The notes beneath the pieces were generated by a model, which was not told the DNA's origin, did not search any database, and was given only the letters and a program-made list of their open reading frames with translations. Below are positions 8,611 to 16,692 of a stretch of 64,000 nucleotides of DNA, piece after piece. The DNA is from Actinomadura syzygii (GTDB taxonomy: Bacteria > Actinomycetota > Actinomycetes > Streptosporangiales > Streptosporangiaceae). The position numbers and the translations under genes are program-made. The stretch lies in NCBI RefSeq assembly GCF_008085905.1, contig NZ_VSFF01000010.1, positions 186,001 to 250,000 of the forward strand. The letters are read 5' to 3'. The stretch's first letter is position 1, and every line of letters begins with the position of its first letter.

Positions 8611-9219
8611 GTGACCGAGGCAGAGCAGGACATGCCCTTTCGTAAACCGGGCGAGGAGGGCGCGCGTCCAACTGACGTGACCGAGACCCTCGTGGCCAGG
8701 GGCACGGCGGGCGCGGTGGCCGTCGCCTGGGACGCCGATCAGGCGGTGACCGCGCTCTACAGCGCCAACTACCGTTCCCTGGTCCGGCTGGCGGCCATGC
8801 TCGTCCGGGACGCGGGGACGGCCGAGGAGGTCGTCCAGGACGCGTTCGTCGCGATGCACGGCGGCTGGCGCCGCCTGCGCGACCCGGACAAGGCGCTGTC
8901 GTACCTGCGGCAGTCGGTGGTCAACCGGTCGCGGTCGGTGCTGCGGCATCGCGCCGTCGTCGAGAAGTACGCCCCGAAGGGCCTGCCGGACGCGCCGAGC
9001 GCCGAGGCCGGGGCCATCGGGGAGCTGGAGCGGTCGGCCGTGGTCGACGCGCTGTCCCGGCTCCCCGCACGTCAGCGCGAGGCACTCGTCCTGCGTTACT
9101 ACGCCGACCTGTCCGAAGCCGAGATCGCCAGCACGATGGGCATCTCCCGCGGCGCCGTGAAGAGCCACACGGCGCGCGGAATGACCGCGCTACGCAACGT
9201 CCTGGAGCAGTTCTCATGA
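8611..9219 (+). CDS. SigE-family RNA polymerase sigma-70 factor (ECF-like)
   Basis: A 202-residue ECF-type sigma factor. Region 2 is around residues 48-85 (LYSANYRSLVRLAAMLVRD, AEEVVQDAFVAMHGGW) and region 4 around 145-195 (LPARQREALVLRYYADLSEA, then MGISRGAVKSHTARGM as the helix-turn-helix). The LVLRYY-DLSEAEIA-MGIS-GAVKSH pattern is that of the actinobacterial SigE (SACE_1287-like) group. It starts at GTG 8611 with no clear ribosome site. Its stop overlaps the next start by ATGA, indicating cotranslation with a membrane protein that is probably its regulator. The regulon is not evident. Confidence 0.9.
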   Translation: MTEAEQDMPFRKPGEEGARPTDVTETLVARGTAGAVAVAWDADQAVTALYSANYRSLVRLAAMLVRDAGTAEEVVQDAFVAMHGGWRRLRDPDKALSYLRQSVVNRSRSVLRHRAVVEKYAPKGLPDAPSAEAGAIGELERSAVVDALSRLPARQREALVLRYYADLSEAEIASTMGISRGAVKSHTARGMTALRNVLEQFS

Positions 9220-9914
9220 CCACCGACCCCGACGACGAGCACGGCGAGATCCTCCGCCGCGCCCTGCACGCGGAGGCGGAGACGGTCAACCCCGCGGGCG
9301 ACGGCCTGGAGCGGATACGGGCCCGCGTCGCCGAAGGCGACGGCCGCCGGCTCGGGCGTTTCGGCCTCGCGCGGTACGGGCTCGGGTTCGACCGGTTCAC
9401 CGTCAACTGGGCGCGTCCCGTCCTCGCGGTGGCCGCCGCCGTGGCCATCGCCGGGCTCGGCGTGACCGCCCCGCAGACCATCGACCTCATCCAGCAGTCG
9501 GTCGGCGCGAACGGGCCGTCCGGCGGCGGGCACGACAAGTCGGGCGGCGACCGCGACAACGCCGGCGGCGACCCCGAGTTCCCCGCCCCGGCGTCGCCTG
9601 GAAGCGACCCGTCCGGCGCGTCGGCGGCGACGTCGACGACCAGCCCGAGCACCTCGCCCGGCCTGTCGTCCTGCACGATCCCCCGGACCGGGACGCCGAC
9701 GGCGGCCGCCTCGCCGGGCGCCGAGCCGTCCACCGCGCCGTCCGCCTCCTCGTGCCCGGGCCAGACCCCGTCGCAGACGCCGTCGGCCACCCCGACGCCG
9801 CCCGCGACCGGGACGCCCGGGCCGGGCGAGCCCACCGACCAGCCCACGGCGCCCCCGTCCAGCGAGCCCGCGAAGACGAACAACGGCGATGGCGCCGCCA
9901 CCGGCGGCTCCTGA
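9216..9914 (+). CDS. Single-pass membrane protein with Pro/Ser/Thr-rich outer tail, sigma-factor partner
   Basis: A 232-residue protein with a cytoplasmic N-terminus of about 70 residues (MTTDPDDEHGEILRRALHAE), one membrane segment near residues 70-90 (PVLAVAAAVAIAGLGVTAP), and an extracytoplasmic tail of about 130 residues made mostly of Ser, Pro, Thr and Gly. It overlaps the sigma gene by four bases. By position and topology it could be an anti-sigma-like membrane partner. No zinc-binding HxxxCxxC motif is seen, so it is not a ZAS anti-sigma factor. Two cysteines in the tail (SSCTIPRTG and SSCPGQT) could form a disulfide. Function inferred from context only. Confidence 0.75.
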   Translation: MTTDPDDEHGEILRRALHAEAETVNPAGDGLERIRARVAEGDGRRLGRFGLARYGLGFDRFTVNWARPVLAVAAAVAIAGLGVTAPQTIDLIQQSVGANGPSGGGHDKSGGDRDNAGGDPEFPAPASPGSDPSGASAATSTTSPSTSPGLSSCTIPRTGTPTAAASPGAEPSTAPSASSCPGQTPSQTPSATPTPPATGTPGPGEPTDQPTAPPSSEPAKTNNGDGAATGGS

Positions 9915-9937
9915 CCGCCCGGCTCCCTCCGGGGGCG

Positions 9938-9952
9938 TGGGGGCGTCCCCCA
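9938..9952. terminator. G-run/C-run hairpin between convergent genes
   Basis: TGGGGGCGTCCCCCA is a 6-bp perfect stem with a CGT loop, followed on the plus strand by AACAAAATG. It sits between the convergent sigma operon and rsmE and could end either transcript. Similar G5/C5 hairpins recur elsewhere in the window. Confidence 0.5.
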
Positions 9953-9966
9953 ACAAAATGACTCGG

Positions 9967-10698
9967 CTACCAGCGGCCGGTCGCTGCCAGTAGGACGGCC
10001 GCTGCCGCCACTCCCGCCGTCGAGGTGCGCAGCACGGTCGGGCCCAGCCGGGTCGGGCGTCCGCCCGCGGCGGCCAGCGCGGCCAGTTCCGCGTCCGTGA
10101 TCCCGCCCTCCGGGCCCACCACGACGATGATCTCGCCCGTCGCGGGCGGTGCGGCGGCGCTGAGCGGGGCGTCGGCCTCCTCGTGCAGGACGAGGGCCAG
10201 GGCCGCGGCGGCGATCCGTCCGGCCACGTCGTCCGTCGAGGCGAGGTCGGCGACGTCGGGGAAACGGCTGCGCCGGGCCTGCTTGCCCGCCTCGCGGGCC
10301 GCGTTGCGCCAGCGGGCGAGGGCCTTCTCGCGGCGCTCCGGACGCCACTGCGTGACGCAGCGGGACGCCGCCCACGGGACGATCTCGTCCACGCCCGCCT
10401 CGGTCATCGTCTCGACCGCCAGCTCGCCCCGGTCGCCCTTCGGGAGGGCCTGCACGACCGTGATGCGCGGCGCGGGCTCCGGCTCGCGGCGGCGGGCCAG
10501 CACGTCCAGCGTGAGGGAGGCGCGGTCGGCCGCGGCGACGACGCACTCGGCGAGCAGCCCGGCGCCGTCGGTGAGGTCGACGCGCTCGCCGGGGCGCAGC
10601 CGCCGCACGGTCGCGGCGTGCCGCCCCTCGGGGCCGTCCAGGACGACGTGGTCGCGCGCGAGCGCGTCCGTCCCGGCGAGGAACACCGGCGGGCTCAC
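9967..10698 (-). CDS. rsmE: 16S rRNA (uracil1498-N3)-methyltransferase RsmE
   Basis: A 243-residue SPOUT-class methyltransferase that methylates U1498 of 16S rRNA in the 30S subunit. The N-terminal PUA-like part includes GRHAATVRRLRPGERVDL. The C-terminal knotted SAM site contains IIVVVGPEGGITDAELAAL and RLGPTVLRTSTAGVAA, both typical of RsmE. GTG 10698 follows GGGAGGGCGC, a good ribosome site. It lies downstream of dnaJ on the same strand (66-bp gap), the common hrcA-dnaJ-rsmE order, so it may be partly heat-inducible by read-through. Confidence 0.96.
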   Translation of the reverse strand: MSPPVFLAGTDALARDHVVLDGPEGRHAATVRRLRPGERVDLTDGAGLLAECVVAAADRASLTLDVLARRREPEPAPRITVVQALPKGDRGELAVETMTEAGVDEIVPWAASRCVTQWRPERREKALARWRNAAREAGKQARRSRFPDVADLASTDDVAGRIAAAALALVLHEEADAPLSAAAPPATGEIIVVVGPEGGITDAELAALAAAGGRPTRLGPTVLRTSTAGVAAAAVLLAATGRW

Positions 10699-10764
10699 GC
10701 GCCCTCCCGTTCAGTCGTCCGGTTCACCGCGGCGGCCTTCGCGGTAGGCCGCCGCCGTGGCTCT

Positions 10765-11901
10765 TCAGTGCTGGTTGAAGACGTCCTTGATGCGGGAGAA
10801 CACGCCGGTCCGGTGGCCCGGCGCGAACTTGCCGGGCGGGCGCTCCTCGCCGCGCAGCGCGGCGAGCCGCCGGAGCAGCTCCTCCTGCTCCTCGTCGAGC
10901 CGGTTCGGCGTCTCGACGTTCACGTGGATCATCAGGTCGCCGCGCCCGCTCTCGTTGAGGTGCCGGACGCCCCGGTTGTACAGCGTGATGACCTGACCGG
11001 ACTGCGTGCCGGGCTTGATGTCGACGCTCTCGGCCGCGTCCAGCGTCTCGATCGTGACGCTGGTGCCGAGCGCCGCCGCCGTCATCGGGATCTCGACCGT
11101 GCAGTGCAGGTCGTCGCCCTCCCGCTCGAAGATCGCGTGCGGCTTCTCGACGATCTCCAGGAACAGGTCGCCGGGCGGGCCGCCGCCGGGGCCGACCTCG
11201 CCCTCCCCGGCGAGCTGGATGTGGATGCCGTTCTCCACCCCGGCGGGGATCTTGACCTTGACGGTCCGCCGGGTGCGGACCCGGCCGTCGCCCGAGCACT
11301 CGGTGCACGGGTTGCGGATCACCGAGCCGAACCCGCCGCAGGCCGGGCACGGCCGGGCCGTCATGACCTGGCCGAGGAACGAGCGCTGCACCTGCTGCAC
11401 CTCGCCGCGCCCGTGGCACGTCTCGCAGGTGTCCGGGTGGGTGCCGGGCGCGCAGCCCGACCCCTCGCAGGTCGTGCAGGCGACCGCGGTGTCGATGGAC
11501 AGCTCGCGGGTCGTGCCGAACGCCGTCTCGCCGAGGTCGAGCTCGACCCGCAGCGTCGCGTTCCGGCCGCGGCGCGCGCGCGACCGGGGGCCGCGCGCGG
11601 TCGCGGTGCCGAAGAAGGCGTCCATGATGTCGCTGAACGGGAACCCGGCGCCGCCAAAGCCTCCCGCGCCCGCACCGGCGCCGGACGCGAACGGGTCCGC
11701 GCCGAGGTCGTACATCTCGCGCTTCTTCGGGTCGGAGAGCACCTCGTACGCCTGGGTGATCTCCTTGAACTTGTCCTGGGTCTCCGGATCCGGGTTGACG
11801 TCCGGGTGGAGTTCCCGCGCGAGCCGGCGATAGGCCTTCTTGACCTCGTCGGCGCTGGCGTCCCGCCGGACGCCCAGGGTCGCGTAGTAGTCGTTGGCCA
11901 C
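10765..11901 (-). CDS. dnaJ: Molecular chaperone DnaJ (HrcA-linked copy)
   Basis: A 378-residue type I DnaJ. The J domain (residues 1-70) has YYATLGVRRDASADEVKKAYR and the HPD tripeptide (ARELHPDVNPD); a short Gly/Phe region (GAGAGAGGFGGAGFPF) follows. The zinc domain has four Cys repeats beginning CTTCEGSGC, CETCHGRGE, CPACGGFGS and CTECSGDGR, then the C-terminal substrate domain. It is a DnaK co-chaperone. The GTG start at 11901 directly abuts the hrcA stop (TAA at 11902-11904), so the two are translated together and controlled by CIRCE. This is the second, hrcA-linked DnaJ of actinobacteria, not the dnaK-grpE-linked one. Confidence 0.96.
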   Translation of the reverse strand: MANDYYATLGVRRDASADEVKKAYRRLARELHPDVNPDPETQDKFKEITQAYEVLSDPKKREMYDLGADPFASGAGAGAGGFGGAGFPFSDIMDAFFGTATARGPRSRARRGRNATLRVELDLGETAFGTTRELSIDTAVACTTCEGSGCAPGTHPDTCETCHGRGEVQQVQRSFLGQVMTARPCPACGGFGSVIRNPCTECSGDGRVRTRRTVKVKIPAGVENGIHIQLAGEGEVGPGGGPPGDLFLEIVEKPHAIFEREGDDLHCTVEIPMTAAALGTSVTIETLDAAESVDIKPGTQSGQVITLYNRGVRHLNESGRGDLMIHVNVETPNRLDEEQEELLRRLAALRGEERPPGKFAPGHRTGVFSRIKDVFNQH

Positions 11902-12915
11902 TTACGACCCCGCCAGGATCTGTCCCACGTAGCGTGCCACTGCCCGTACCGCTCCCATCGTGCTGGGGTAATCCATGCGTGTCGGCCCGAGCACTCCTAG
12001 CCGGGCCAGGGTGAGGTCGCCCACCCCGTAGTCGGCGGCGACGACCGAGGTCGACCGGAGCCCCAGGTCGGGGTTCTCGGTGCCGATCCGCACCGTAACT
12101 TTAGAGGAGTCGCCGGTCTCGCCGAGCAGTCGCATGAGGACCACCTGCTCCTCCAGCGCCACGAGCACCTCCCGCAGCCCCTGCGAGAAGTCGACCGAGG
12201 CGAGGTTCGCCGCCCCGGCGAAGACGATCTTCTCCTCGTGCTTCTCGACGAGCGTCTCCAGCAGCACCGACAGCACCGCCGCCGTGAGCGGGCGGTCGTC
12301 CGGGCCGACCTTGTCCGGCAGGTCGGCCACCGCGGTCGGCACGTCGCCGAGGCCCAGCCCGTCGAGGCACGTGTTGAGCAACGCCCGGAGGTGCCCGATG
12401 GATTCCTCGCTGACCGGGCCCGCGGATTCGATCACCCGCTGCTCGACCCGGCCCGTGTCGGTGATCAGGACGAGCAGCAGCCGTCCCTCGGCGACCGGGA
12501 CGAGTTCCACGTGCCGCACCGTCGAGCGGGTCAGCGACGGGTACTGCACGACGGCGACCTGCCGGGTGAGCTGGGCGAGCAGCCGGACCGTCCGGCCGAC
12601 GACGTCGTCGAGGTCGTAGGCGCCGGACAGAAACGTCTCGATCGCGCGGCGCTCGGCGACCGACAGCGGCTTGATCGTGGACAGCCGGTCGACGAACAGC
12701 CGGTAGCCCTTGTCCGTGGGGACGCGTCCGGCGCTCGTGTGCGGCTGGGTGATGTAGCCCTGCTCCTCCAGCACCGCCATGTCGTTGCGGATGGTGGCCG
12801 GGGACACGCCGAGGTTGTGCCGGTCCGTGAGGGCCTTGGAGCCGACCGGCTCGTTCGTGGAGACGTAGTCCTCGACGATGGCGCGCAGGACCGAGAGCTT
12901 GCGGTCGTCCAGCAC
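11902..12915 (-). CDS. hrcA: Heat-inducible transcription repressor HrcA
   Basis: A 337-residue repressor. The winged helix lies at residues 1-75 (LDDRKLSVLRAIVEDYVS, EPVGSKALTDRH, VSPATIRNDMAVLEEQGYI), followed by PHTSAGRVPTDKGYRLFVD, a hallmark of HrcA, and the dimerisation/inserted domains. GTG 12915 is chosen because a near-perfect Shine-Dalgarno (AAGGAGGTGA) lies just upstream; the longer open frame to 13044 runs through the operator and is not coding. HrcA binds CIRCE and is released when GroEL is titrated, so this gene is autoregulated together with dnaJ. Confidence 0.97.
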   Translation of the reverse strand: MLDDRKLSVLRAIVEDYVSTNEPVGSKALTDRHNLGVSPATIRNDMAVLEEQGYITQPHTSAGRVPTDKGYRLFVDRLSTIKPLSVAERRAIETFLSGAYDLDDVVGRTVRLLAQLTRQVAVVQYPSLTRSTVRHVELVPVAEGRLLLVLITDTGRVEQRVIESAGPVSEESIGHLRALLNTCLDGLGLGDVPTAVADLPDKVGPDDRPLTAAVLSVLLETLVEKHEEKIVFAGAANLASVDFSQGLREVLVALEEQVVLMRLLGETGDSSKVTVRIGTENPDLGLRSTSVVAADYGVGDLTLARLGVLGPTRMDYPSTMGAVRAVARYVGQILAGS

Positions 12916-12970
12916 CCGGGTCACCTCCTTCGTCCCGCCGGGGCCCGTGCCGCCGGCGCCCCCGCGCCGC

Positions 12971-12995
12971 TGGCACTCATTCCTCCCGAGTGCCA
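12971..12995 (-). promoter_or_regulatory. CIRCE operator of hrcA-dnaJ
   Basis: TGGCACTC, nine bases, then GAGTGCCA is a perfect inverted repeat matching the CIRCE consensus (TTAGCACTC-N9-GAGTGCTAA) with small changes at the outer ends. It lies 55 nt upstream of the hrcA start. On the minus strand TACAAT (12996-13001) sits at its edge as a likely -10 box, so bound HrcA would cover the transcription start. Confidence 0.93.
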
Positions 12996-13216
12996 ATTGT
13001 ACGGCCCGGAGAGCCACTCTGGAGTGCCCCGCGCGCACCGGCACGGCTGCGCGATCTTATCCGTTTCGGACGCCGCCGCCCATCCACCCAGGAACCACCC
13101 TTTTACGACGCGGGGCGGCACGGGGGTGGCGCGGGGCAGCGCGGGCGCCGGGACGCCACGCCGAAGGACGACGGGCGACGCCGCGCGGGCGTCCCGCCGG
13201 GTTAATGTGCGGACCC

Positions 13217-14035
13217 GTGCGGAGTAAGGACTATGGAAACGACGTGCTGGGCGGCGACTGGCGGCGTCCCCGCAAGGGCCAGATCCCGGAGGTGCCCGCC
13301 GAGCCGGGCCTCGTCGCCGAAGATCCCGACAGCGGCTTCTGCGGCGCCGTGGTCGCCTGCGACAAGCTCGGCGTCACCCTGGAGGACCGGTTCGGCAAGC
13401 GGCGGGTGTTCCCCCTGACCAAGTCAGGGTTCCTGATCGACGGCAAGCCGGTCACGCTGGTCCGGCCGACCGCGGCGCCAGGCGGCGGACGTCCCGCGCG
13501 CTCGGCGTCGGGGTCCATCGCCGTGCGGGGGCTGCGCGCCCAGGTCGCCAAGGAGAGCCGCATCTACGTGGAGGGCGTCCACGACGCGGAGCTGGTCGAG
13601 AAGATCTGGGGCCACGACCTGCGGGTCGAGGGCGTCGTCGTCGAGTACCTCGAAGGCGTGGACGACCTGCCCGCCATCGTCGAGGAGTTCGCCCCGGACG
13701 AGGACCGCCGCCTCGGCGTCCTCGTCGACCACCTCGTCGAGGGCTCCAAGGAGTCGCGGATCGCGGCGCGGGTGTCGTCGCCGCACGTCCTCGTCACCGG
13801 GCACCCGTTCATCGACATCTGGGAGGCAGTGAAGCCCGCGTCGGTCGGCATCCCGGAGTGGCCCCGCGTCCCGCGCGGCATCCCCTGGAAGGAGGGCGTC
13901 GTCGCCCGGCTCGGCTGGGACGACGACACCGGCGCCGCCTGGAAACGCATCCTGAGCCGCGTGAACTCCTACACCGACCTCGAACCCGCCCTCCTGGGTC
14001 GGGTGGAAGAGCTGATCGACTTCGTTACTGGCTAG
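13217..14035 (+). CDS. DUF3097 family protein
   Basis: A 272-residue protein conserved in actinobacteria (MRSKDYGNDVLGGDWRRP; PEVPAEPGLVAEDPDSGFCG). The C-terminal part has ESRIYVEGVHDAELVEKIWG and LVDHLVEGSKESRI, which look like a Toprim-type fold (E, then DxL/DHL acidic residues). That suggests a nucleic-acid enzyme, but no activity is known to me. A TAATGT hexamer at 13203-13208 ends 8 nt before GTG 13217, consistent with a leaderless start; ATG 13205 is a possible alternative. It is divergent from hrcA and convergent with hemW, as in related genomes. Confidence 0.87.
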   Translation: MRSKDYGNDVLGGDWRRPRKGQIPEVPAEPGLVAEDPDSGFCGAVVACDKLGVTLEDRFGKRRVFPLTKSGFLIDGKPVTLVRPTAAPGGGRPARSASGSIAVRGLRAQVAKESRIYVEGVHDAELVEKIWGHDLRVEGVVVEYLEGVDDLPAIVEEFAPDEDRRLGVLVDHLVEGSKESRIAARVSSPHVLVTGHPFIDIWEAVKPASVGIPEWPRVPRGIPWKEGVVARLGWDDDTGAAWKRILSRVNSYTDLEPALLGRVEELIDFVTG

Positions 14036-14036
14036 C

Positions 14037-14075
14037 CCAGGGGGGCGACCCCCTGGAACCCCCGTGGCACGGGGG
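14037..14075. terminator. Twin hairpin between convergent DUF3097 and hemW genes
   Basis: Two adjacent stems: CCAGGGGG/CCCCCTGG with a GCGA tetraloop (14037-14056), then CCCCCGTG/CACGGGGG around one base (14059-14075). Both lie in the 43-bp gap between the two stop codons, so they probably terminate both strands. Confidence 0.6.
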
Positions 14076-14078
14076 CCG

Positions 14079-15287
14079 TCAGGTGAGGTCGCGGACTACG
14101 GCGTCGGCCAGGAGGCGGCCCTTGCGGGTCAGGACGGCCCGGCCCCGCTCGTAGGGGGACGGTTCGACCAGGCCGTCGTCGATCGCCTTCCGGACGGCCT
14201 TGTCGTCCAGCAGCGTGGACGGGCAGCCCTGCGCGAGGCGCAGTTCGAGCATGACGCGCTCCATGCGGCGGTCGTCGTCGTCCAGGACCTCCCTGGCGTA
14301 CGCGGGCGTCGTGCCCTCGGCCAGGCGGGAGGCGTAGGCGGCGGGGTGCTTGACGTTCCACCATCGGGTCCCGCCGACGTGGCTGTGCGCGCCCGGGCCG
14401 ACGCCCCACCAGTCGGCGCCCGTCCAGTAGAGCATGTTGTGGCGGCAGGCGGCGGCGGGCGTCGCGGCCCAGTTGGAGATCTCGTACCAGTGCAGGCCGT
14501 GCGCGGACAGGGTCTCGTCCGCGATCAGGTACCGGTCGGCCATGGCGTCGTCGTCGGGAGCGGTCAGTTCGCCGCGCCGGACCTGTGCCGCCAGGCGCGT
14601 GCCGTCCTCGACGATGAGCGCGTACGCCGACACGTGGTCGGGCTCCGCTTCGAGGGCGGCCCGCAAGGACCCCCTCCAGTCGTCGTCGGTCTCGCCTGGC
14701 GTGCCGTAGATCAGGTCGAGGTTGATGTGCTCGAAGCCTGCCTTGCGCGTCCATTCCACAACCTGCGGGACACGTCCCGGCGAATGCGTCCGCTCCAGGA
14801 CGGCGAGGACGTGCTCGCGCGCGCTCTGCATGCCGTAGGAGACGCGGGTGAATCCGACCTCGCGCAGTCTGGACACGTAGCCCTCGTCCACCGACTCGGG
14901 GTTGGCCTCGGTGGTGACCTCCGCGCCCGGTGCGAGCCCGAACTCGGCGTCGATTGCGGCCAGGACACGTCCGAGATCCTCGGCTGGGAGCAGGGTCGGC
15001 GTGCCGCCGCCGACGAATACCGTCTCGACGGGCAGGTCCACGTCGCCCAGCACGCGCCGGGCCATGCGGACCTCCGCGATGGCGGTGTCGGCGTAGGAGT
15101 CGCGGCTCGCGCCCGGACCTAGCTCGGAGGCCGTGTAGGTGTTGAAATCGCAGTATCCGCAGCGGGTCACGCAGAAGGGGACGTGCACGTAGAACGCGAA
15201 CGGGCGCTTTCCCAGGCCGTCCAGGGCGCTGCCGGGGAGCGAGCCGTCGGCGGGTACGGGATCACCGTCGGGAAGGGTCGAGGGCAC
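14079..15287 (-). CDS. hemW: Radical SAM heme chaperone HemW
   Basis: A 402-residue radical-SAM protein with the cluster motif in YVHVPFCVTRCGYCDFNTYT (CxxxCxxC plus the extra Cys/Phe typical of HemW/HemN). It is followed by ETVFVGGGTPTLLP, TTEANPESV, RVSYGMQSA and INLDLIYGTPGETDDDW. HemW binds heme and an iron-sulfur cluster and delivers heme. It was formerly annotated as oxygen-independent coproporphyrinogen oxidase, but lacks the longer HemN N-terminus. The genes around it (lepA, hrcA) match the usual actinobacterial order. Confidence 0.95.
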   Translation of the reverse strand: MPSTLPDGDPVPADGSLPGSALDGLGKRPFAFYVHVPFCVTRCGYCDFNTYTASELGPGASRDSYADTAIAEVRMARRVLGDVDLPVETVFVGGGTPTLLPAEDLGRVLAAIDAEFGLAPGAEVTTEANPESVDEGYVSRLREVGFTRVSYGMQSAREHVLAVLERTHSPGRVPQVVEWTRKAGFEHINLDLIYGTPGETDDDWRGSLRAALEAEPDHVSAYALIVEDGTRLAAQVRRGELTAPDDDAMADRYLIADETLSAHGLHWYEISNWAATPAAACRHNMLYWTGADWWGVGPGAHSHVGGTRWWNVKHPAAYASRLAEGTTPAYAREVLDDDDRRMERVMLELRLAQGCPSTLLDDKAVRKAIDDGLVEPSPYERGRAVLTRKGRLLADAVVRDLT

Positions 15288-15352
15288 GCCTCCAGTCTGC
15301 CGTGCCCCGAGCCCTGCTCCGGCGCTTGCCCGAGGTCTGCCCCGGCGCTCGG

Positions 15353-15793
15353 TCAGTCTTCGCCGAGCTTGGCGCGGAGCCAGTCGGGGATGTGCTCGTC
15401 GGTGCGGGGGAAGCGGTCGAGGTCCATCGCGTAGGCGGACGAGGTGAGCGGCGGCGTGAAATCGGGCTCGCCGTCGTAGTCGAACTCGGCGCTGAACCGT
15501 CCCGACCGCTCGACCTTCAGCCGGGCCGTGAACCAGGCGCCCTGGCCGCTGCGGTACATGGCGCGGCGCAGCTCGTCCATCATCCCGACGGCCTGGCCCG
15601 GCGGCAGTGCGGTGCGGCGGTCGCCGTCCGCGCCCTCCACCTCCAGGGACGCGCTGTCGATCCCGACCGTCGCGCGGAACTCGAAGTCGAGCCGCTCCCA
15701 GCCGGACGGCGCGGCCGACCGCAGCGCGCGGACGGCGCCGTTCACGGTCTCCCGCTCCTTCGCGGAACGCAGAACCTGGTCGGGGTCGGTCAC
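15353..15793 (-). CDS. Hypothetical protein, possible YezG/DUF600-like immunity-type fold
   Basis: A 146-residue acidic protein without signal or membrane segments. The ending FSAEFDYDGEPDF, then YAMDLDRFPRTDEHIPDWL, resembles small immunity/YezG-like proteins that pair an aromatic strand with a DYD and a late FPRD-IP-WL motif. I am not certain of that assignment. It lies 65 bp upstream of hemW on the same strand, with no toxin gene beside it. It may be an orphan immunity protein or an unrelated conserved protein. Confidence 0.6.
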   Translation of the reverse strand: MTDPDQVLRSAKERETVNGAVRALRSAAPSGWERLDFEFRATVGIDSASLEVEGADGDRRTALPPGQAVGMMDELRRAMYRSGQGAWFTARLKVERSGRFSAEFDYDGEPDFTPPLTSSAYAMDLDRFPRTDEHIPDWLRAKLGED

Positions 15794-16131
15794 GCTGCCC
15801 TACCTTTCAGGGGGACGACCCTCAGGCCCCCGAGGGGCGGACGCCACGAGCCTCGCTTCGCCGCGGTCACACCGCCTCCGGAAGTCCGTCTGGGACGCCT
15901 TAGCTCGATCGACACGTTGCTTGATCGGCACCGTACCTTCCGACCGTACCGGGGTCCACGAAGAGATCATCGCATTTCCGTCTCCGGACGGGCTCCGCTC
16001 GCATTCGGCGAGGTGGCACGAAACGGACATGGGACGGGCGTTCGCGGGAACCCGAGCGAACTCCGGAGGCGTCCAAGGAGTCATAGACTTCAGCCCATAG
16101 CTCGCTCAGCGAACTAGGAGAGGACTCCGCC
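15794..16131. other. Intergenic region, no gene seen
   Basis: These 338 bases separate a divergent pair and must hold both promoters. A G5/C5 pairing at about 15809-15831 resembles the window's other GC hairpins. A good ribosome site (AGGAGAGGACTCC) precedes 16132. No coding frame with convincing codon use was found. Confidence 0.5.
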
Positions 16132-16668
16132 ATGGCCTACGGGCCTCCCCCGTCGCCCGGCCAGGGACAGCAGCCCGAATGGCAGCAGCAGACGCCCTGG
16201 CAGCAGCCAGGGAACCTCTGGCAGCAGCAACCCCAGCAGCCGCCGCAGCAGCAGCCCGGCGGCCCCTGGCAGCAGCAGCCTCCTCAACCGCAGCAGGGCG
16301 GGGGCACGGCTCAGATGCCGGGCCATTTCGGTCCGGTGTCCGATGACGAGAAGACCTGGTCGCTCATGGCGTACGTGGGTCAGTTCCTCGTCGGCGTGAT
16401 CGCGCCCGCGGTCGTCCTCGTCGGGAAGGGCGGCGGGTCTCCGTTCGTCCGCCGGCACGCCGCGCAGGGCCTCAACATGGGCCTCGCCGCCGTCGCCGTC
16501 TGGTTCGTGTTCGGGCTGCTCTCGCTGGTCATGGAAGCGCTCATCTGGGTGCCGCTGCTGTTCACGGCCGTCGTGATGTTCTTCCTGGTCTACGCGGGAC
16601 GCGCCGCCAACCGGGGCGAGTTCCGGCGGGTCCCGGCCGCGGTCGCCTGGCCGCTGCTCAAGAAGTAG
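16132..16668 (+). CDS. DUF4870 domain membrane protein with Gln/Pro-rich N-terminus
   Basis: A 178-residue protein. Residues 1-62 are low-complexity Gln/Pro/Trp (repeats of WQQQ, PWQQ and QQPQ). They precede DDEKTWSLMAYVGQFLVGVI and FVRRHAAQGLNMGL, the signature of the DUF4870 (Tic20-like) family, then two more membrane segments around residues 120-160. The hydrophilic N-terminus is probably disordered and cytoplasmic. Function unknown; relatives are small integral membrane proteins. It starts at ATG 16132 behind a strong ribosome site, is monocistronic, and is convergent with lepA. Confidence 0.87.
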   Translation: MAYGPPPSPGQGQQPEWQQQTPWQQPGNLWQQQPQQPPQQQPGGPWQQQPPQPQQGGGTAQMPGHFGPVSDDEKTWSLMAYVGQFLVGVIAPAVVLVGKGGGSPFVRRHAAQGLNMGLAAVAVWFVFGLLSLVMEALIWVPLLFTAVVMFFLVYAGRAANRGEFRRVPAAVAWPLLKK

Positions 16669-16692
16669 CGCGGGGTTCTCGCGGGGCGCGGG

